Notes: generated by a model not told the origin, from the sequence alone. DNA of 64,000 nucleotides from Caulobacter sp. FWC26 (GCF_002742645.2 NZ_CP033875.1:1116001-1180000), one strand, 5' to 3'; positions 25,932-38,850 are shown, numbered from the stretch's first letter. Translations and numbers: made by a program.

Positions 25932-27104
25932 ATGCGGGCCTTTCGCCTCCTGGCCGCCCTGATACTGGCGTTCGCTTTGTCGGCCTGCGGGACCGTGTCG
26001 CGCGAGGCTTTTACGGCCCAGGACCTGGGCGCCGTGGCGCCGCAAGGACTCTCCGATGTGCGGTTCAGCGCCGCCGACCCCGTCGCCAGCCTCAAGTTCG
26101 CGCAGGACGTCCATCGCCACACCGCCGGCCGCAAGGTCAATGTGCTGGCGATCTCGGGCGGCGGCTCGAACGGCGCCTATGGGGCCGGGATTCTGGTGGG
26201 CTGGACGGAGGCGGGGAACCGCCCCGACTTCGATATCGTCACCGGCGTCTCCACTGGCGCTCTGACCGCGCCTTTCGCCTTTCTGGGCAAGGATTGGGAT
26301 CGCCGCCTGACCGAAGCCTACACCAGCGAAGCGGCGGACCGAATTCTGGAGAGGCGGGGCCTGGACCTGTTCTTCACGGCCAGCATCTTCCGCAACAACG
26401 CCCTGCGTGACCTCGTGGCCAAGTATGTCGACCCGCCGCTGCTCTATGCGGTGGCCATCGAGCACGCCAAGGGCAGGCGCTTGATGATCGCCACCACAAA
26501 CCTCGACACCGAACAGGCGATGATCTGGGACATGGGCGCGATCGCCTCGCGCGGCGACGCGGCGGCCCTGCGGCTGTTCCGCGAGGTGCTGGTCGCGTCA
26601 GCCAGCATTCCGGGCGTCTTCCCGCCCAGCCTGATCGAGGTGGAAGGGCCCAATCGCACGCTCTCGGAGATGCATGTCGACGGCAGCGTCACCACGCCGT
26701 TCTTCGTCGCGCCCGAGACCCTGTTGCTGTCAATCCTGCCCGGCCAGGACCAGAGCGGGCCCGGCGAGGTGTCGGTGATCGTCAACGGCCAGATCGACGG
26801 CGGCTTCGGCTTCACCAAGGGCGACGCCCTGTCGATCGTGGGCCGCTCCTGGATCGCCATGAACAAGGCCCAGATGCGTACCCACCTCACCGCCAACGCC
26901 GCTTTCACGCGGCGCAACGGCGGGGTGTTTCGCTACACCGCCATCCCCGATGACGCCAAGGGCGACTTCTCGGGCCTGGATTTCGCGTCGGAAGGCCGGC
27001 GGGCGCTGTTCAAGCTGGGCTACGACCTCGGCAAGTCCGGCGCGGCCTGGGTCAAGCCGACCGACCCGACGAGCGAGGCCAAGTCCGCCGATCGCGCGTC
27101 TTGA
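25932..27104 (+). CDS. Patatin-like phospholipase, lipoprotein
   Basis: The protein has 390 residues. The lipobox ALSAC with C19 marks a lipoprotein. The patatin domain starts at about 70 with the oxyanion-hole motif GGGSNGAYGAG (76-86) and nucleophile elbow GVSTG (S107). The catalytic Asp is D250 in the motif DGS, where DGG or DGA is usual. Such enzymes hydrolyse acyl ester bonds of phospholipids; this one probably acts at the outer membrane. Lone gene upstream of carB with 180 bases between. Confidence 0.88.
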   Translation: MRAFRLLAALILAFALSACGTVSREAFTAQDLGAVAPQGLSDVRFSAADPVASLKFAQDVHRHTAGRKVNVLAISGGGSNGAYGAGILVGWTEAGNRPDFDIVTGVSTGALTAPFAFLGKDWDRRLTEAYTSEAADRILERRGLDLFFTASIFRNNALRDLVAKYVDPPLLYAVAIEHAKGRRLMIATTNLDTEQAMIWDMGAIASRGDAAALRLFREVLVASASIPGVFPPSLIEVEGPNRTLSEMHVDGSVTTPFFVAPETLLLSILPGQDQSGPGEVSVIVNGQIDGGFGFTKGDALSIVGRSWIAMNKAQMRTHLTANAAFTRRNGGVFRYTAIPDDAKGDFSGLDFASEGRRALFKLGYDLGKSGAAWVKPTDPTSEAKSADRAS

Positions 27105-27284
27105 TCCGAGGCTGCGGGGGCCGCTAAGCCGCGTGAACACTGTTCGGTCGGGCGGGTGTTAACCGCGCGTCAAGATGCGGGGTTGCGCCAAACCGACTCC
27201 GTCTCTACACGGGCGCCTTAACCTGCAAGATGGTCGACAGCGGGCGCGCGGATGTGCGCGACCGTGTCTTTGCGCGAGTTAGCC

Positions 27285-30584
<3,300 letters not shown>

Positions 30585-30590
30585 GTCGGC

Positions 30591-30711
30591 AGCGCCCCCT
30601 CCGTCACGGCGCTTCGCACCGCGCCACCTCCCCCGCCATGCGGGTGAGGAGGAAACCCATCCTCCCCCGTATAACGGGGGAGGGGGACCGCGAAGCGGTG
30701 GAGGGGGCGCT
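30591..30711. repeat. Intergenic G/C-tract palindromic repeat after carB
   Basis: AGCGCCCCCTCC at the left pairs with GGAGGGGGCGCT at the right; an inner hairpin CCTCCCCCGT-ataa-CGGGGGAGG sits near 30661-30683. It may also end carB transcription. Same style as the nadA-nadB element. Confidence 0.75.
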
Positions 30712-30716
30712 TTCGC

Positions 30717-31265
30717 TCACTCCACCCGTACCCCGTTCTTCACCGCATAACACCGCCGCCGGCCCAGCTCCGTGCCGCAGAAGCCGGGCTCCATCGTGCC
30801 CTGGTGCAGCATCACGTACGGGTCACGCCGGCACTGGAACCATTCGTGCTGAAAGCTCAGATGGTCGATGTCGCGGTGGAACACCGGCTGCTGGTCCACC
30901 GTGTAGAACCGCGCCATGGCGGTGAGGCCGCCGAAGCTGCCCCGGCCATTGACGAGGCCGCAGATGCGGCCCGTGCGGGTGGACCATACCGCGCCGAGTT
31001 CCAGCGGGCTGGACTGCTGCAAGCGCGCTTCGAGATTGGCGTGGATGATCCGCCAGTTGGTTCGGGCCAGCGGCGCGTAGCGCGCGGCTTGCGCCGGGGA
31101 GGGCGGCGGCAGGTCGGCGTTCTCACGCTCGAACTTCGCGAGGTCGACGCCGGTGAGCACCATCGCGCCCATCGCGCCCAGCGCGCCGAACACGGCGATC
31201 GTCGACATGAGCAGCGCCGCCGCCGAAGCGCGCGTGCGTCGGGCGCCAAAATCTGAAATGGCCAT
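30717..31265 (-). CDS. Hypothetical membrane-anchored protein
   Basis: The protein has 182 residues. One N-terminal helix (about 15-40) follows a basic start, so the rest is periplasmic. It contains GRICGLVNGRGSFGGLTAM, FQHEWFQCRRDPYV and GFCGTELGRRRC; the four Cys could form disulfides. GGAGAGG lies about 8 bases before the ATG. I do not recognise the family. Alone between carB and a VOC gene. Confidence 0.65.
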   Translation of the reverse strand: MAISDFGARRTRASAAALLMSTIAVFGALGAMGAMVLTGVDLAKFERENADLPPPSPAQAARYAPLARTNWRIIHANLEARLQQSSPLELGAVWSTRTGRICGLVNGRGSFGGLTAMARFYTVDQQPVFHRDIDHLSFQHEWFQCRRDPYVMLHQGTMEPGFCGTELGRRRCYAVKNGVRVE

Positions 31266-31341
31266 GACCTGTACCTCTCCCTCGGAGGGGAGAGTGGCGG
31301 TGCTTTCAGATTTTACAAGTCTAAACTAATTACGGGCGTAA

Positions 31342-31719
31342 TTATCTCGCGATCGCCTGGCCGAAGACCAGCAGCCCGCCGTCCGGCGCGCGGACCATGA
31401 ACTCGCGCTGGCCATAGCCCTGGTCGACCGGCCCGTGAACGTCCTCAGGCGGCAGGGCGGCGAGGCGCGGTTTCAGTTCGGCGACGACGGCGTCCACGTC
31501 CCGCACGTCGATGTAGTAGGCGAAGCCACCTGCGCCCTTGGGGGCGAGGCTGTCCTCCTCGGCTTGCAGCAGCCGGAAACCCACCGTCTCGCGATGAACA
31601 TAGGCATAGCCGGGTTGGCGGTAGGGGACATCGAACCCCAAGAGGTCGACGAAGAAGGTCAGGGCCGCCTCCAGGTCCCGGACATGCAGGAATGGCGTCA
31701 CCTGGATGAAGTTGGTCAT
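31342..31719 (-). CDS. VOC-superfamily (glyoxalase/bleomycin-resistance-like) protein
   Basis: The protein has 125 residues with the VOC beta-alpha-beta-beta-beta pattern: TPFLHVRDLEAALTFFVDLLGFDV at the start and GQREFMVRAPDGGLLVFGQ at the end. His and Glu at family metal positions appear (H-VRDL, REF). Members bind a metal or small ligand and include glyoxalases, dioxygenases and drug-binding proteins; this substrate is unknown. The AT-rich region 31310-31345 follows its stop. Confidence 0.85.
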   Translation of the reverse strand: MTNFIQVTPFLHVRDLEAALTFFVDLLGFDVPYRQPGYAYVHRETVGFRLLQAEEDSLAPKGAGGFAYYIDVRDVDAVVAELKPRLAALPPEDVHGPVDQGYGQREFMVRAPDGGLLVFGQAIAR

Positions 31720-31848
31720 GGTCGCGCCTCCCGATCACATTGTGCGGTCGGGCGGTGCGTCGGGCTAGAGGCTGTTTCGGCCCTTGTGCCGCACGCTGCG
31801 CGAGTCGCCGGTTCGATGCTATGCAGGCGCGCATCACTTGGGGGGCGC

Positions 31849-33591
31849 ATGAGAATCACGAAGGCCTTCGACCGAGACCGCGTCCTGTTCGCCGTCGCCG
31901 CGACGGTGATCCCTGTTCTGCTCTGCGGCTTCATGTTCGGCTTCGACATCCCGCTGAATCGGGCGCGATTCTGGGCGCTGCCGAAGGGCGACATGGCGGC
32001 GATGACGGCGGCGTGGGAGGCCTTTGTCCGCCAGCCGTGGCATTGGCCGGTGACCACGGTGACGGGTCTGCACGACAAGCCGATCTCGATCGTGTTCACC
32101 GACAGCCTGCCCTGGCTGTCGATCGCCCTGAAGGCGACGGGCCTATCGCGCTGGCTCAATCCGATGGGCCTGTTCCTGTTCCTGTCCTATCCGCTGCAGG
32201 TCTGGAGCATGATCGCGTTGCTCAGGGCGCTGGGCGTGCGTGATCGCTGGACCCTGCTACTGGGCGGCCTGCTGTCGCTGGTGGTTCCGGCCTGGATCGA
32301 GCGGCAGTTCGGCCACATCGCCCTGTCGGGTCACTGGATCCTGATCCTGAGCCTGACCCTGGCCATTCGGTCGATCCGCGAGGGACTGACCTGGCGTCGC
32401 GCTCTCGCCTTTGCAGGGCTGGCTTTTCTGGCCACGGGCGTCCACGCCTATCATCTGGTTCCAATCGCCGCCTGTCTGGGCGCGGCGGGGCTTTCGGAGA
32501 TCACCCAGCGTCGGCCGGACGGCGTCTGGAACGCCGTGATCGCCGGCGGGCTGGCCGGCTGGGCGGTGTGGATCGCCACCAAGGTGCTGGGCTACGACCA
32601 GGGCCTGGGCATGACCGGCGGGGCGGCGGCCCTGGGCTTCTACTCGATGAACTTGGTCGGGCCGATCTGGCCGCAGGCCTCGCGGCTGTTTGGTCAGGCG
32701 TGGACGGGCGAATGGTTCCAGGGCGCGCTCGACGCCACGGGCGGTCAGGCGTTTGAGGGTTTCAACTATCTGGGCGCCGGAGCGCTGGCGCTGATCCTGG
32801 CCATGGCTCTGGCGGAAGCTGTGGGCGCGATCCGCCGGCGCGGCGTCAGCCAGGTGTTCCTGGCGCGATGGACGCCTCTGATCCTGGCGATGCTGGCGCT
32901 GTTTTTATGGGCGGTGGGCTGGAGCGCCTACCTCTTCAAGTCCCCGATCTACACGCTTCCCAAGCCGAGCGGCGACTTGGCCGAAACCATCGGCGGGTTC
33001 CGGGCCCACGGCCGCTTCTTCTGGCTGGTGGGCTATCTGCTGCTGGCCCTGGCCGTCACCTGGACGGCCAAGCTGCCGCGCAAGGCGGCCCTCGCCGGCC
33101 TTGTCGCCGCCCTCGCCTTGCAGGTGGTCGACACCAGCAACCTGCGACTGGCGGTGCGTGAGGTCTTCGCCAAGCCGGACTGGGCGGCCTATCCCCTGGC
33201 CCTGACCAGCAGCAAGACCATGGTGGGACGGCCGTGGACGTTCGCTCCGGCCTATTTCTGCAGTCCGTCGCAGCGGGACCTGAGGGTGATCCGCCAGATG
33301 AATCTGGCGATCGTACGCGGCGGTGGGACCACCAACACCTTCGCCACGGCGCGCAACAACGATCCACCCTGCGACCAGCCGCGTCCCGAGCTGTCGGTCG
33401 ACGCCGCGCCCGGCGACCGCCGCGTCACCGTGGTCCTGCGCAACGAGCGGGCTCAGGGCGGCTTCCTGAACCTCGTGGCGGCGCGGTCGGACTGCTACAT
33501 GTTCGGGCGAGGCGTCGCCTGCGGACGGGATCTGGGCGGCGTGCATGGCCTTCGCGCGCTGAAACCGGGGGAGGTGGCCGGGCCGCCTTGA
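31849..33591 (+). CDS. Polytopic membrane protein, DUF6311-like
   Basis: The protein has 580 residues with about 10-11 hydrophobic helices in the first 430, then a soluble, probably periplasmic C-terminal part of about 150 residues containing Cys (FCSPSQRDLRVIRQMN, RSDCYMFGRGVACGRD). Early motifs KGDMAAMTAAW and FTDSLPWLSIALK match the DUF6311 membrane family, thought to be related to GT-C glycosyltransferases; the acidic loop residues fit that fold. Function not known. First of two same-strand genes upstream of a convergent GtrA/GT2 pair, so a role in surface polysaccharide or lipid glycosylation is a context guess. ATG at 31849 follows GGGGGC. Confidence 0.7.
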   Translation: MRITKAFDRDRVLFAVAATVIPVLLCGFMFGFDIPLNRARFWALPKGDMAAMTAAWEAFVRQPWHWPVTTVTGLHDKPISIVFTDSLPWLSIALKATGLSRWLNPMGLFLFLSYPLQVWSMIALLRALGVRDRWTLLLGGLLSLVVPAWIERQFGHIALSGHWILILSLTLAIRSIREGLTWRRALAFAGLAFLATGVHAYHLVPIAACLGAAGLSEITQRRPDGVWNAVIAGGLAGWAVWIATKVLGYDQGLGMTGGAAALGFYSMNLVGPIWPQASRLFGQAWTGEWFQGALDATGGQAFEGFNYLGAGALALILAMALAEAVGAIRRRGVSQVFLARWTPLILAMLALFLWAVGWSAYLFKSPIYTLPKPSGDLAETIGGFRAHGRFFWLVGYLLLALAVTWTAKLPRKAALAGLVAALALQVVDTSNLRLAVREVFAKPDWAAYPLALTSSKTMVGRPWTFAPAYFCSPSQRDLRVIRQMNLAIVRGGGTTNTFATARNNDPPCDQPRPELSVDAAPGDRRVTVVLRNERAQGGFLNLVAARSDCYMFGRGVACGRDLGGVHGLRALKPGEVAGPP

Positions 33592-33682
33592 TCCCGCCTG
33601 GCAAACGAGGGTTTTGTCGGCTCGCAAGGGCTTGCTAGTACTCCTTCCGCGCGAGCGCGATGGAGCCGTATGGGGGCGGGGC

Positions 33683-35605
33683 GTGTTGAACAAGAAAGCT
33701 TGGCTGTGGATCGGCGCGGCGGCGCTGTGGTGCCTGGTGCTGGCGGCGGCGCTGTCGGCCAACCGCATGCTGTCGCTTTCGGTCGACAGCTCTTATCACC
33801 TGCAGGTCATGGAGGTGGTGCGCCATGCGTTCATCATCCCGCTGCAGGGGCACGAGTGGATGGCCGAGATGGCCTACTACCCCAAGCTCAGCCACCGTTT
33901 CGCGGGCCTGTTCGCGACCCTCGGCTGGCAGCATCTGAACGCGCTGCTGATGGCCGGCGTGCTCTCGGCGGCGGTGGCCTGGATCTGCCTGTTCGAGCAG
34001 GCGCGGCGGGTGTCGCTGACCTTCCTGGTCCTGGCGCTGGTGCTCAGCCTGGTCAACATCAAGATCACGCGCGGCGCGTTCGGCGGCGAGTTGATCGACA
34101 ACTTCTTCTTCCCACAGATCGTGGGCGAGGGCGTCAACCTGATCGCCCTGACCATCGCGGTGGTGCTGCTACGGCGTTCGCGACGCGATTTCGTGCTGTT
34201 CGCGGTGGCGGCCGTCGCCTTCTGCGGCTGCTTCCACCTGGTGCCGACCCTGCAACTGGCCGGGGCCTTGATGGCCATGCTGGGCGTGACCTGGCTGCGT
34301 GAGATCCTGCGGACCCGCAAGTTCGAGCCGATCGGCCTGACGGGCTTGATCGCCATTCCGGCCGCGATCGTGCTGAACCCGTTCTTCAGCAAGATGAAGT
34401 TCATCGCCGGCAACAACGGCAGCGTGAACCTCGGCGTCAACCTGTCGCTGGAGGCCCTGGCGGGCGTCTCGGCGCTGCTGCTGGCCCTGTCGGCCTGGGT
34501 TCTGCTGGTCCATCTGCTGCGTCCGGTGGACGATCCCGAGCATGAGGCGGCCGACACCTCGGCCCTGATGTTCGCCGCGCTGGGCGCAGCCTGCGGTGCG
34601 GCCATGCTGGCGCAGTACGCGGTGCTGAAGCTCACCGGCGACGGCTCGCCCTATGCGGTGCTGAAGCACAGTTTCGGGGTGTTCTCGATGCTGGCCTTCG
34701 TGGTCCCGCTGTGGGGCTTGACGGTGCTGGGCGTCCGGGGCGTCTCGGCGGAAGAGACCTTGGGCGACCGCCGGCTCCGGGCGGGCGTGGCTCTGGCCGT
34801 CATCGCCCAGATCGCGGTGATGCTGGCGCTCTATGTCCGTCCGAGCGTGATGGACGTGCCGCGCGTCAACGCGATCATGGAGGACATCCGTCAGGTCCGT
34901 GTCACCCGCGGCCTGCACGGCGACGCGGCGATGTTCTCGGCTGAGTTTCCGACGCCGATCGTGACCTATATGGGCACGATCGCCATGCTGCAGTCGGCCC
35001 ACGGCGCCAATGTCCTGAGCCTGATGCAGGACGGCCGACCCGACCGCGCCGGCGACGTGCCCTACATCGTCACCCTGGCCGGCGACGCCTATGACAAGCC
35101 CGGCTGCCGCTCGGGCGCGCCGCTCGGCCTGGTGGTCGTGGTGGCCGGTCCGTGCCTGGAGCCGCCGTCCCTGCGGTTCAAGCAAGGCGCCTCGGGCGTG
35201 CCGTATCTGCGCGAGGGGTGGTCCGTGCCCGAGATCGGCGGCGTCTGGGCGGACGGCAAGCGCTCGACGGTCGAGGTCCCGATCGCCGACTGGCAGCGGA
35301 GCCTGAAGTCGCCGGTGTTGGAGGTTGCGACCTTCGCCTTCCTGCCTCTGCCGGACTCCAAGCGCACGGTGATCGTCTCGGTCCCGGGCGGCGCGCAGGA
35401 GCGCTTCGTGTTCGATCGCCAGAAGGCGGTCAATCACGGCTTCGTCGTGCCGCTGTCGCCCGAGGCGCTGAAGGGCCCGACCCTGCTCGTCACGATCGAA
35501 AGTCCCGACGCGGCGACGCCCAAGTCGCTGGGACTGGGCGAGGACACCCGGATGCTGGGCGCGGGTCTGGAGGCGATGCGGATCGTCGGCGCGGGCCAGC
35601 CCTAA
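33683..35605 (+). CDS. Polytopic membrane protein of unknown function
   Basis: The protein has 640 residues. About 11-12 helices fill residues 5-405; the remaining 230 residues are soluble and beta-rich, ending in strands such as SPVLEVATFAFLPLP. The pair D-S-S-Y-H after the first helix (LSVDSSYHLQVME) resembles the first extracytoplasmic loop of GT-C-type enzymes, where an acidic residue is catalytic, but no family can be assigned. GTG at 33683 follows a GGGGCGGGG tract; other starts are possible. It lies 91 bases after the DUF6311-like gene, probably in one operon, and ends 7 bases from convergent GtrA. Confidence 0.65.
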   Translation: MLNKKAWLWIGAAALWCLVLAAALSANRMLSLSVDSSYHLQVMEVVRHAFIIPLQGHEWMAEMAYYPKLSHRFAGLFATLGWQHLNALLMAGVLSAAVAWICLFEQARRVSLTFLVLALVLSLVNIKITRGAFGGELIDNFFFPQIVGEGVNLIALTIAVVLLRRSRRDFVLFAVAAVAFCGCFHLVPTLQLAGALMAMLGVTWLREILRTRKFEPIGLTGLIAIPAAIVLNPFFSKMKFIAGNNGSVNLGVNLSLEALAGVSALLLALSAWVLLVHLLRPVDDPEHEAADTSALMFAALGAACGAAMLAQYAVLKLTGDGSPYAVLKHSFGVFSMLAFVVPLWGLTVLGVRGVSAEETLGDRRLRAGVALAVIAQIAVMLALYVRPSVMDVPRVNAIMEDIRQVRVTRGLHGDAAMFSAEFPTPIVTYMGTIAMLQSAHGANVLSLMQDGRPDRAGDVPYIVTLAGDAYDKPGCRSGAPLGLVVVVAGPCLEPPSLRFKQGASGVPYLREGWSVPEIGGVWADGKRSTVEVPIADWQRSLKSPVLEVATFAFLPLPDSKRTVIVSVPGGAQERFVFDRQKAVNHGFVVPLSPEALKGPTLLVTIESPDAATPKSLGLGEDTRMLGAGLEAMRIVGAGQP

Positions 35606-35612
35606 GCTCGGC

Positions 35613-36056
35613 TCAGGCTTTCTCGCCAGCGCTCGGGGCGTGGGCGAAGACCCAGAAGTGGCTCAGCAGGAACAGGGCGGCGGTGTAGCTCACCGCCGCC
35701 GACCCCTGGGCCGCCACGCTCCATAGCGGTCCGGTCGGCAGCACCAGCTTGGCCAGGGTCAGCACGCCCTGGTTCAGGGCGAAGGCGGCGGCCACGGCGA
35801 CGACATAGCGTGCCGGCGCCGAGCGCGCGGTCTTGCGGGCCTTGAAGACGAAGAGCTTGCTCAGGACGAAGCTGACGCAGATCCCGATCGCGTAGCCGAT
35901 GGCGTTGGCCAGATGCGGGTCCAGGCGCAGGCCCAGGTCCAGGGCCAGGATGATCGAGAAGCCGACCAGGGTATTGAAGACGCCCGCCACGCCATAACGC
36001 AGCGCCGACAGCAGGAAGTCCCGCCGCGCGGGGGTCAGCAGGGCCGCCAGGCTCAC
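35613..36056 (-). CDS. GtrA-family membrane protein (flippase-like)
   Basis: The protein has 147 residues with four membrane helices. FLLSALRYGVAGVFNTLVGF and NAIGYAIGICVSFVLSKLFVF are the family signature, and the chain ends in a helix with SHFWVFA. GtrA proteins are thought to move polyprenyl-phosphate-linked sugars across the inner membrane. The GTG at 36056 overlaps the TGA of the glycosyltransferase gene (GTGA), so the pair is coupled, as in gtrB-gtrA. Confidence 0.88.
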   Translation of the reverse strand: MSLAALLTPARRDFLLSALRYGVAGVFNTLVGFSIILALDLGLRLDPHLANAIGYAIGICVSFVLSKLFVFKARKTARSAPARYVVAVAAAFALNQGVLTLAKLVLPTGPLWSVAAQGSAAVSYTAALFLLSHFWVFAHAPSAGEKA

Positions 36057-37039
36057 GCGTCGAACCCGTAGCGGTCCATCACCACGTAGAGCGGTCGGTT
36101 CTTCACCTCTTGATAGATGCGGGCGACGTATTCGCCTAGCGATCCGATGGCCAGCATCTGCAGGCCAAAGCTCAGCAGGATCACCACCATCAACGAGGGG
36201 TAGCCGGGCACGTCGCGGCCAAACAGCAGGGTTCGCACGACGATCAGACCCGCCATGCCGCAGGCCAGCACCCCGGCGATCAGGCCCACATAGCTCCAGA
36301 TCCGGATCGGCGCGCTGCTGAACGAGGTGATGCCGTCCAGGGCGAAGTTCCACAGTTTCCAGTAGCGGAAGGAGCTGGTCCCGGCGGCGCGCTCGGGGCG
36401 CACATAGGGCACGGCCGTCTGCTTGAAGCCCACCCAGGCGAACAGGCCCTTCATGAACCGGTTGCGTTCGGGCAGTTGCTTGAGCACCTCGACCACGCGC
36501 CGGTCCATCAATCGATAGTCTCCGGCGTTGTAGGGCAGGTCGACGTCGGACAGCCTGTTGAAGGCGCGGTAGAAGCCCTGGGCCGTGGCGCGTTTGAGGA
36601 AACCATCGGACGTCCGGTCGATCCGCACGCCATAGGCCACGTCGGCGCCGGCCTCCCAGGCGTCGATGAACTGGCCGATGAGTTCGGGTGGATCCTGCAG
36701 GTCGCAGTCGATCGGCACCACCATGTCGCCACACGCGGCGTCCAACCCCGCCGACAGGGCGGTCTCCTTGCCGAAGTTGCGGGCCAGGTTGATGATCTTG
36801 ATGCGCGGGTCGCGCTGGTGGTGCTTGAGCAGCACCGCCAGGGTGTTGTCGCGGCTGCCGTCGTTGACGCAGACGATCTCGTAGTCGACGCCCAGCTTGG
36901 CCAGCTCGGCGTCGATTTGCTCAAAGAAGAGATCCAGCACTGCCTGCTCGTTGTAGCAGGGCGCGATGATCGACAGCCTCTTGCCGACGCGCGAACGCGG
37001 GGCGACGACGGGCAGGGCGGACGCGGCGGCTTCAACCAT
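36053..37039 (-). CDS. GT2 glycosyltransferase, GtrB/DPM1-type (polyprenyl-phosphate sugar transferase)
   Basis: The protein has 328 residues. The GT-A catalytic domain (20-240) has LSIIAPCYNEQAVLD, VCVNDGSRDNT and the metal-binding PIDCDLQDPPELI. Two C-terminal membrane helices follow (about 240-265, 275-300), then LGEYVARIYQEVKNRP, all as in bactoprenol-phosphate glucosyltransferases. It should link an activated sugar to undecaprenyl phosphate on the cytoplasmic face for GtrA to flip. The acceptor enzyme could be one of the two large membrane proteins encoded convergently; that is inference. Confidence 0.93.
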   Translation of the reverse strand: MVEAAASALPVVAPRSRVGKRLSIIAPCYNEQAVLDLFFEQIDAELAKLGVDYEIVCVNDGSRDNTLAVLLKHHQRDPRIKIINLARNFGKETALSAGLDAACGDMVVPIDCDLQDPPELIGQFIDAWEAGADVAYGVRIDRTSDGFLKRATAQGFYRAFNRLSDVDLPYNAGDYRLMDRRVVEVLKQLPERNRFMKGLFAWVGFKQTAVPYVRPERAAGTSSFRYWKLWNFALDGITSFSSAPIRIWSYVGLIAGVLACGMAGLIVVRTLLFGRDVPGYPSLMVVILLSFGLQMLAIGSLGEYVARIYQEVKNRPLYVVMDRYGFDA

Positions 37040-37085
37040 GATGCTGGTTTAGCCGCGTTGCGCGCCCAGGGGGAAGAGGTGAGGG

Positions 37086-38254
37086 CTAGAAGCCGATCCT
37101 CACGCGCAGAGTCGCCACGATCGCGTGGCGCGCGTCGCGGTTCCCCGAGGGGCGGAGCACGTACTGCAGGTCGGGTTGCAGCGTGACCGGACCAAAGCTG
37201 TCGGCGTAGGTGGCTTCCAGCGCGGTTTCAGTGTGGCCGGGGTTCATGCCCGCGTCGCGCGCGTTGGCGCGCTCGCGATGCGAGAGGTAGGCCTGATTGA
37301 TCCCGAACGAGGCCTGGCTGGCCGGTCGGCTCGCCACGGGCTGTTCAATCAGCAGCCCGGCTTGCCAGCCGCCCCGGAAGGGGCTGGTGACCCCGTCGGA
37401 GATCCCGGCGCGCGCGAACGCCGTGATCCGGCCCGGCTCGTCCTCGCCGCCCTTGATCCGCCGCTCCGCCAGGACATAGGCGCCATAGGCGCGGCGTTGG
37501 ACCGGGTCGCCGGCGGCGGTGACGTCGCGCCAGTCGTCCTGGCGCTTGGAATAGGCCCAACCGCCGACGGCCACCTTGCCGGCGCCGCTCCAGCCGGCCT
37601 CGCCGATCGCCAGCATGCCGTCGTCGAAGCTGAAGTCAGGGCCGCCCGGATCGCCGGGCACGCCGGCGCGAGCGTTGATCACCGCGCCTTGCACATAGCC
37701 GCCGCTTTCCGTGGTCCAGCGCAGGCGCGCCGAGAGGGCGGTGGACGGGAAGATCGAGGGACCGTTCGGGCCCGTCGCCGCCAGTTCCGAGCCGATCCCG
37801 AAGGCGGGCGCGATCAGCAGGCGGCGCTCTCATTGGCGTAGAACTCGCTGTTGACGTCGTAGAGGCCCACCAGGGCTGAGCCCCGGCCGCCGGCGAAGCT
37901 CTGCTCGACAAAGGCCTCGAACAGGCGCGCGCGCTGCTGGCTGACTTCGATATTGTTGACGCCCTGCAGCGTGCCGGCGTCGTCGTTGGGCATGGCGCCC
38001 GAATTGTTCAGGGCCGACACGTGAAGCGTGGCGCCGGACCAGCCCATGGCCGACTCCAGGTCCAGGTCTGCGGAGAGCTTGAGGTTGTCGAGCACCCGGG
38101 CCTTGTGGGTCGTACCGCCCCGCACGACGCCGGCCACGTCGGCCGCGTAGTCGAGCTTCAGGGTCAGAGCGTCACCGGCCAGGGCGGGGCTCGCGGCGCC
38201 TGCCAGAGAGAGGCCCAGAACGCTATACGCGACGAGGAGGTTACGGCTGTTCAT
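37086..38254 (-). pseudogene. OprB-like carbohydrate porin, frameshifted
   Basis: Two frames together encode about 390 residues. The first part (start ATG 38254, GGAGGC 8 bases before) has a signal peptide ending PALAGD and strands DLESAMGWSGATLHVS and ALVGLYDVNSEFYANESAA; the second continues as APAFGIGSELAATGPNGPS and ends in the C-terminal strand LRVRIGF, with the terminal Phe of an outer-membrane protein. They meet near 37820, where adding one C gives the expected NESAALLIAPAFG. So one base is missing from a short G/C run. If real, the porin would truncate after about 145 residues; a sequencing error is equally possible. Confidence 0.85.
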
Positions 38255-38391
38255 TGTGGTTCGCCTCCAGACCCCTTCTGGGTCCTCTAGGCGGCCAGTG
38301 TCGCGACGGCGCGCTTGTTTGAGGTAAAAGATTAGGTTTAACAGGGTCTTACTTCGCCGTTTTCGGCTGCGGCACGCTGCCGCACGCGCGC

Positions 38392-38850
38392 TCACAGCCC
38401 CGCCGTCACCATCCCGCCTTCCTTGATCGCCTTCATGCAGACGGTGGTGGTGTAGCGCTGCACGCCCGGCATCTGGCTCAGCTCCTTGCGCAGCAGCTGG
38501 TCGAGGTCCTCGACGTCGGCCGCGACGATGCGCAGCAGGTAGTCGCCCGCCCCGGCCGTGGAGTAGCAGTCAGTGATGGCCGGATGACGCGTGACCGCCG
38601 CCTCGAAGGCTTCGTAGCGGGCGAACTCCACGGTGGCCAGCGCGTAGACCGTCAGCCCCTTGCCCAAGGCCTTGGCGTCGAGACGGGCGTGGTAGCCGGC
38701 GATGACGCCTTGCTTCTCCAGCGCCTGCACGCGGGACCAGCACGGGGACTTCGACAGCCCCACCCGCTCGGCCAGGGCGGCGAACGAGATACGGGCGTCG
38801 GCCTCCAGGATGCGGAGGATGGAGAGGTCCATGCGGCTGAGAGCGGCCAT
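38392..38850 (-). CDS. Lrp/AsnC-family regulator of the kyn genes
   Basis: The protein has 152 residues. An N-terminal winged HTH (MDLSILRILEADARISFAALAERVGLSKSPCWSRVQALEKQGVI) is joined to an Lrp ligand-binding (RAM) domain with STAGAGDYLLRIVA. It is divergent from tryptophan dioxygenase; in other bacteria, Lrp-type KynR regulators sit in the same place and respond to kynurenine, so the same role is likely. ATG at 38850 is chosen as the conserved MAALSRMD start. A 36-bp dyad begins at this start codon. Confidence 0.88.
   Translation of the reverse strand: MAALSRMDLSILRILEADARISFAALAERVGLSKSPCWSRVQALEKQGVIAGYHARLDAKALGKGLTVYALATVEFARYEAFEAAVTRHPAITDCYSTAGAGDYLLRIVAADVEDLDQLLRKELSQMPGVQRYTTTVCMKAIKEGGMVTAGL

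Noticed and set aside
30600..30720. carB-downstream repeat as a small protein gene
   Set aside because: Any frame through it is short and dictated by the palindrome; no start with a ribosome-binding site.
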